A stretch of DNA of 58,553 nucleotides from SIG565 sp045590755 (lineage in GTDB: Bacteria; Bacillota; Clostridia; Oscillospirales; Acutalibacteraceae). This document shows, piece by piece, positions 57,607-58,553 of the stretch. Within the stretch, counting starts at the first letter, position 1, and each line of letters opens with the position of its first letter. The stretch is taken from the NCBI GenBank assembly GCA_045590755.1, contig JAZNRP010000018.1:1-58553 (forward strand), written 5' to 3'. Below the pieces are notes generated by a model. It made no database searches, had not been told where the DNA came from, and was given only the letters and a program-made list of their open reading frames with translations. A program made the position numbers and the translations under genes.

Positions 57607-58122
57607 TTAACCGATAATTTCTTTAACCGACTTGCCACGAATTACAGCGACTTCCTCGGCACTACGCAATGAAGCGAGACCCTGAATAGTAGCGCGAACA
57701 ACATTGCAGGGGTTCTTTGAGCGTAAGGTCTTGGTACGAATATCAGAAACACCTACTGCTTCAAGTACGGCACGAACCGGACCGCCGGCGATAACACCGG
57801 TACCGGGAGCAGCCGGCTTCATAAGAACGCGACCTGCGCCGAACTCACCAATAACTTCGTGCGGGATTGTGGTGCCCTTAAGAGAAACCTTCATAAGATT
57901 TTTCTTAGCATCTTCGATACCCTTGCGGATAGCTTCCGGAACTTCACCGGCCTTACCCAAACCGAAGCCTACAACACCATCACCGTTACCTACAACAACC
58001 AAAGCTGCGAACTTCATAATACGTCCGCCCTTTACTGTCTTAGAAACGCGGTTGATGGAAACTACTTTTTCTTTTAATGCTTTAGGGTCATCTAATGTTG
58101 TTATGTCAAATTTTGTAGCCAA
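57607..58122 (-). CDS. rpsE: 30S ribosomal protein S5
   Basis: The 171-residue S5 contributes to decoding accuracy. The double-stranded RNA-binding-like motif (GGRIMKFAALVVVGNGDGVV, near residue 32) and the C-terminal domain (IRTKTLRSKNPCNVVRATIQ near 132) are present. It is 17 bases after rplR. Confidence 0.98.
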   Translation of the reverse strand: MATKFDITTLDDPKALKEKVVSINRVSKTVKGGRIMKFAALVVVGNGDGVVGFGLGKAGEVPEAIRKGIEDAKKNLMKVSLKGTTIPHEVIGEFGAGRVLMKPAAPGTGVIAGGPVRAVLEAVGVSDIRTKTLRSKNPCNVVRATIQGLASLRSAEEVAVIRGKSVKEIIG

Positions 58123-58139
58123 AAGTATTCCTCCTTCTT

Positions 58140-58499
58140 TTAGAACTTGAGGCCGCCCTCGCGGGCTCCTTCGGCAAGCTCCTTGACACGTCCGTGATAA
58201 ACATATCCGCCGCGGTCAAAAACGACTTCGGTGATACTCTTATCAGCAGCACGTTTAGCAATTAACTGTCCAACCTTGCGGGCTTCTTCTTTGTTACCCT
58301 TAGCTGTACCGAATTCTTTTTCGGTAGACGAAGCGGCAACCAGAGTTACACCCTTTACATCATCTATAAGCTGGGCGTAAATATTGCTGTTGGAGCGGAA
58401 TACGTCAAGGCGGGGGCACTCTGCAGTACCGTTGATTTTACCGCGAACACGCATATGTCTGCGGATACGAGCCTTGTTAGAATCAGGCTTATTAACCAT
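58140..58499 (-). CDS. rplR: 50S ribosomal protein L18
   Basis: The 119-residue L18 binds 5S rRNA. It carries the basic N-terminus (KARIRRHMRVRGKINGTAEC, residues about 9-28) and the typical end (VVFDRGGYVYHGRVKELAEG). It follows rplF by 18 bases. Confidence 0.98.
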   Translation of the reverse strand: MVNKPDSNKARIRRHMRVRGKINGTAECPRLDVFRSNSNIYAQLIDDVKGVTLVAASSTEKEFGTAKGNKEEARKVGQLIAKRAADKSITEVVFDRGGYVYHGRVKELAEGAREGGLKF

Positions 58500-58517
58500 T
58501 TTAATACACTCCTTTTA

Positions 58518-58553
58518 TTATTTCTTTGCGCCCTTGGCAGCTTTACCTTCTTT
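58518..58553 (-). CDS. rplF: 50S ribosomal protein L6, C-terminal end (partial)
   Basis: The last eleven codons of a minus-strand gene enter from the right edge, reading KEGKAAKGAKK and then two consecutive TAA stops. A lysine-rich end after EGK and the position directly before rplR identify it as rplF. The rest of the gene lies outside the window. Confidence 0.85.
   Translation of the reverse strand, partial: KEGKAAKGAKK

Noticed and set aside
1..58553. CRISPR arrays, insertion sequences, prophage or tRNA genes
   Set aside because: I looked for regularly spaced repeats, transposase or phage-like proteins and cloverleaf-type sequences in all gaps and found none; the gaps are short and accounted for by promoters and terminators.

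Overview
The window is a stretch of chromosome from an anaerobic, spore-forming member of the Firmicutes, most likely class Clostridia (Ruminococcaceae/Oscillospiraceae-like). The spoIIA sporulation operon, a DnaD-type primosome protein beside a DnaI-type helicase loader, a small SRP RNA ahead of dnaX-ybaB-recR, pyruvate:ferredoxin oxidoreductase, a 2[4Fe-4S] ferredoxin, a NifS/IscU system and a PduL-type phosphotransacylase support this. The DNA is low to moderate in GC, with AT-rich intergenic gaps holding sigma-A-type promoters and intrinsic terminators. No stretch over 300 bases lacks a gene. I found no CRISPR array, insertion sequence, prophage or tRNA.

Layout. 1-270: leader and promoter of an rRNA operon leaving the window to the left. 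271-1686: spoIIAA-spoIIAB-sigF. 1853-8926: valS and a divergent type IIA topoisomerase pair. 9059-11894: proB-proA-proC (proline synthesis). 11997-15489: Fe-S cluster genes nifS-iscU-(S1 protein)-mrp. 15564-17383: lexA-rnhA, preceded by a two-gene split TSUP permease. 17454-26940: nine tightly packed minus-strand genes (hexapeptide-repeat protein, Nudix, two zinc-ribbon/RING DUF2628 membrane proteins, galU, HAD phosphatase, then ABC exporter / DUF1854 / ABC exporter). 27074-30950: SRP RNA, dnaX, ybaB, recR, ynzC and a D-2-hydroxyacid dehydrogenase on the plus strand. 30979-35144: SLOG/DUF1273 protein and PFOR. 35351-38802: CNNM/CorC-family protein and an ECF sigma factor with a membrane partner. 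38894-39907: galE. 40132-42255: dnaD, dnaI and a 51-residue small protein. 42302-48961: XRE-membrane regulator, histidine phosphatase, hemW, pduL, ferredoxin, ricT, holB, trpS. 49109-50593: DUF1846 protein. 50713-58553: distal spc and alpha ribosomal operons from the end of rplF to rplQ.

Most of the window is conserved housekeeping sequence. The least-described parts are the ABC-DUF1854-ABC cassette, in which both exporters carry extra N-terminal sensor-like domains and sit in an operon with galU; the ECF sigma factor whose partner has a duplicated extracellular domain resembling protease-inhibitor (I9) folds; a predicted pseudoknot between rpsD and rpoA that ends at the rpoA ribosome-binding site; and several compact operator-like dyads (nifS, XRE gene, nine-gene operon). 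Family assignments come from reading the protein sequences; no database search was run.
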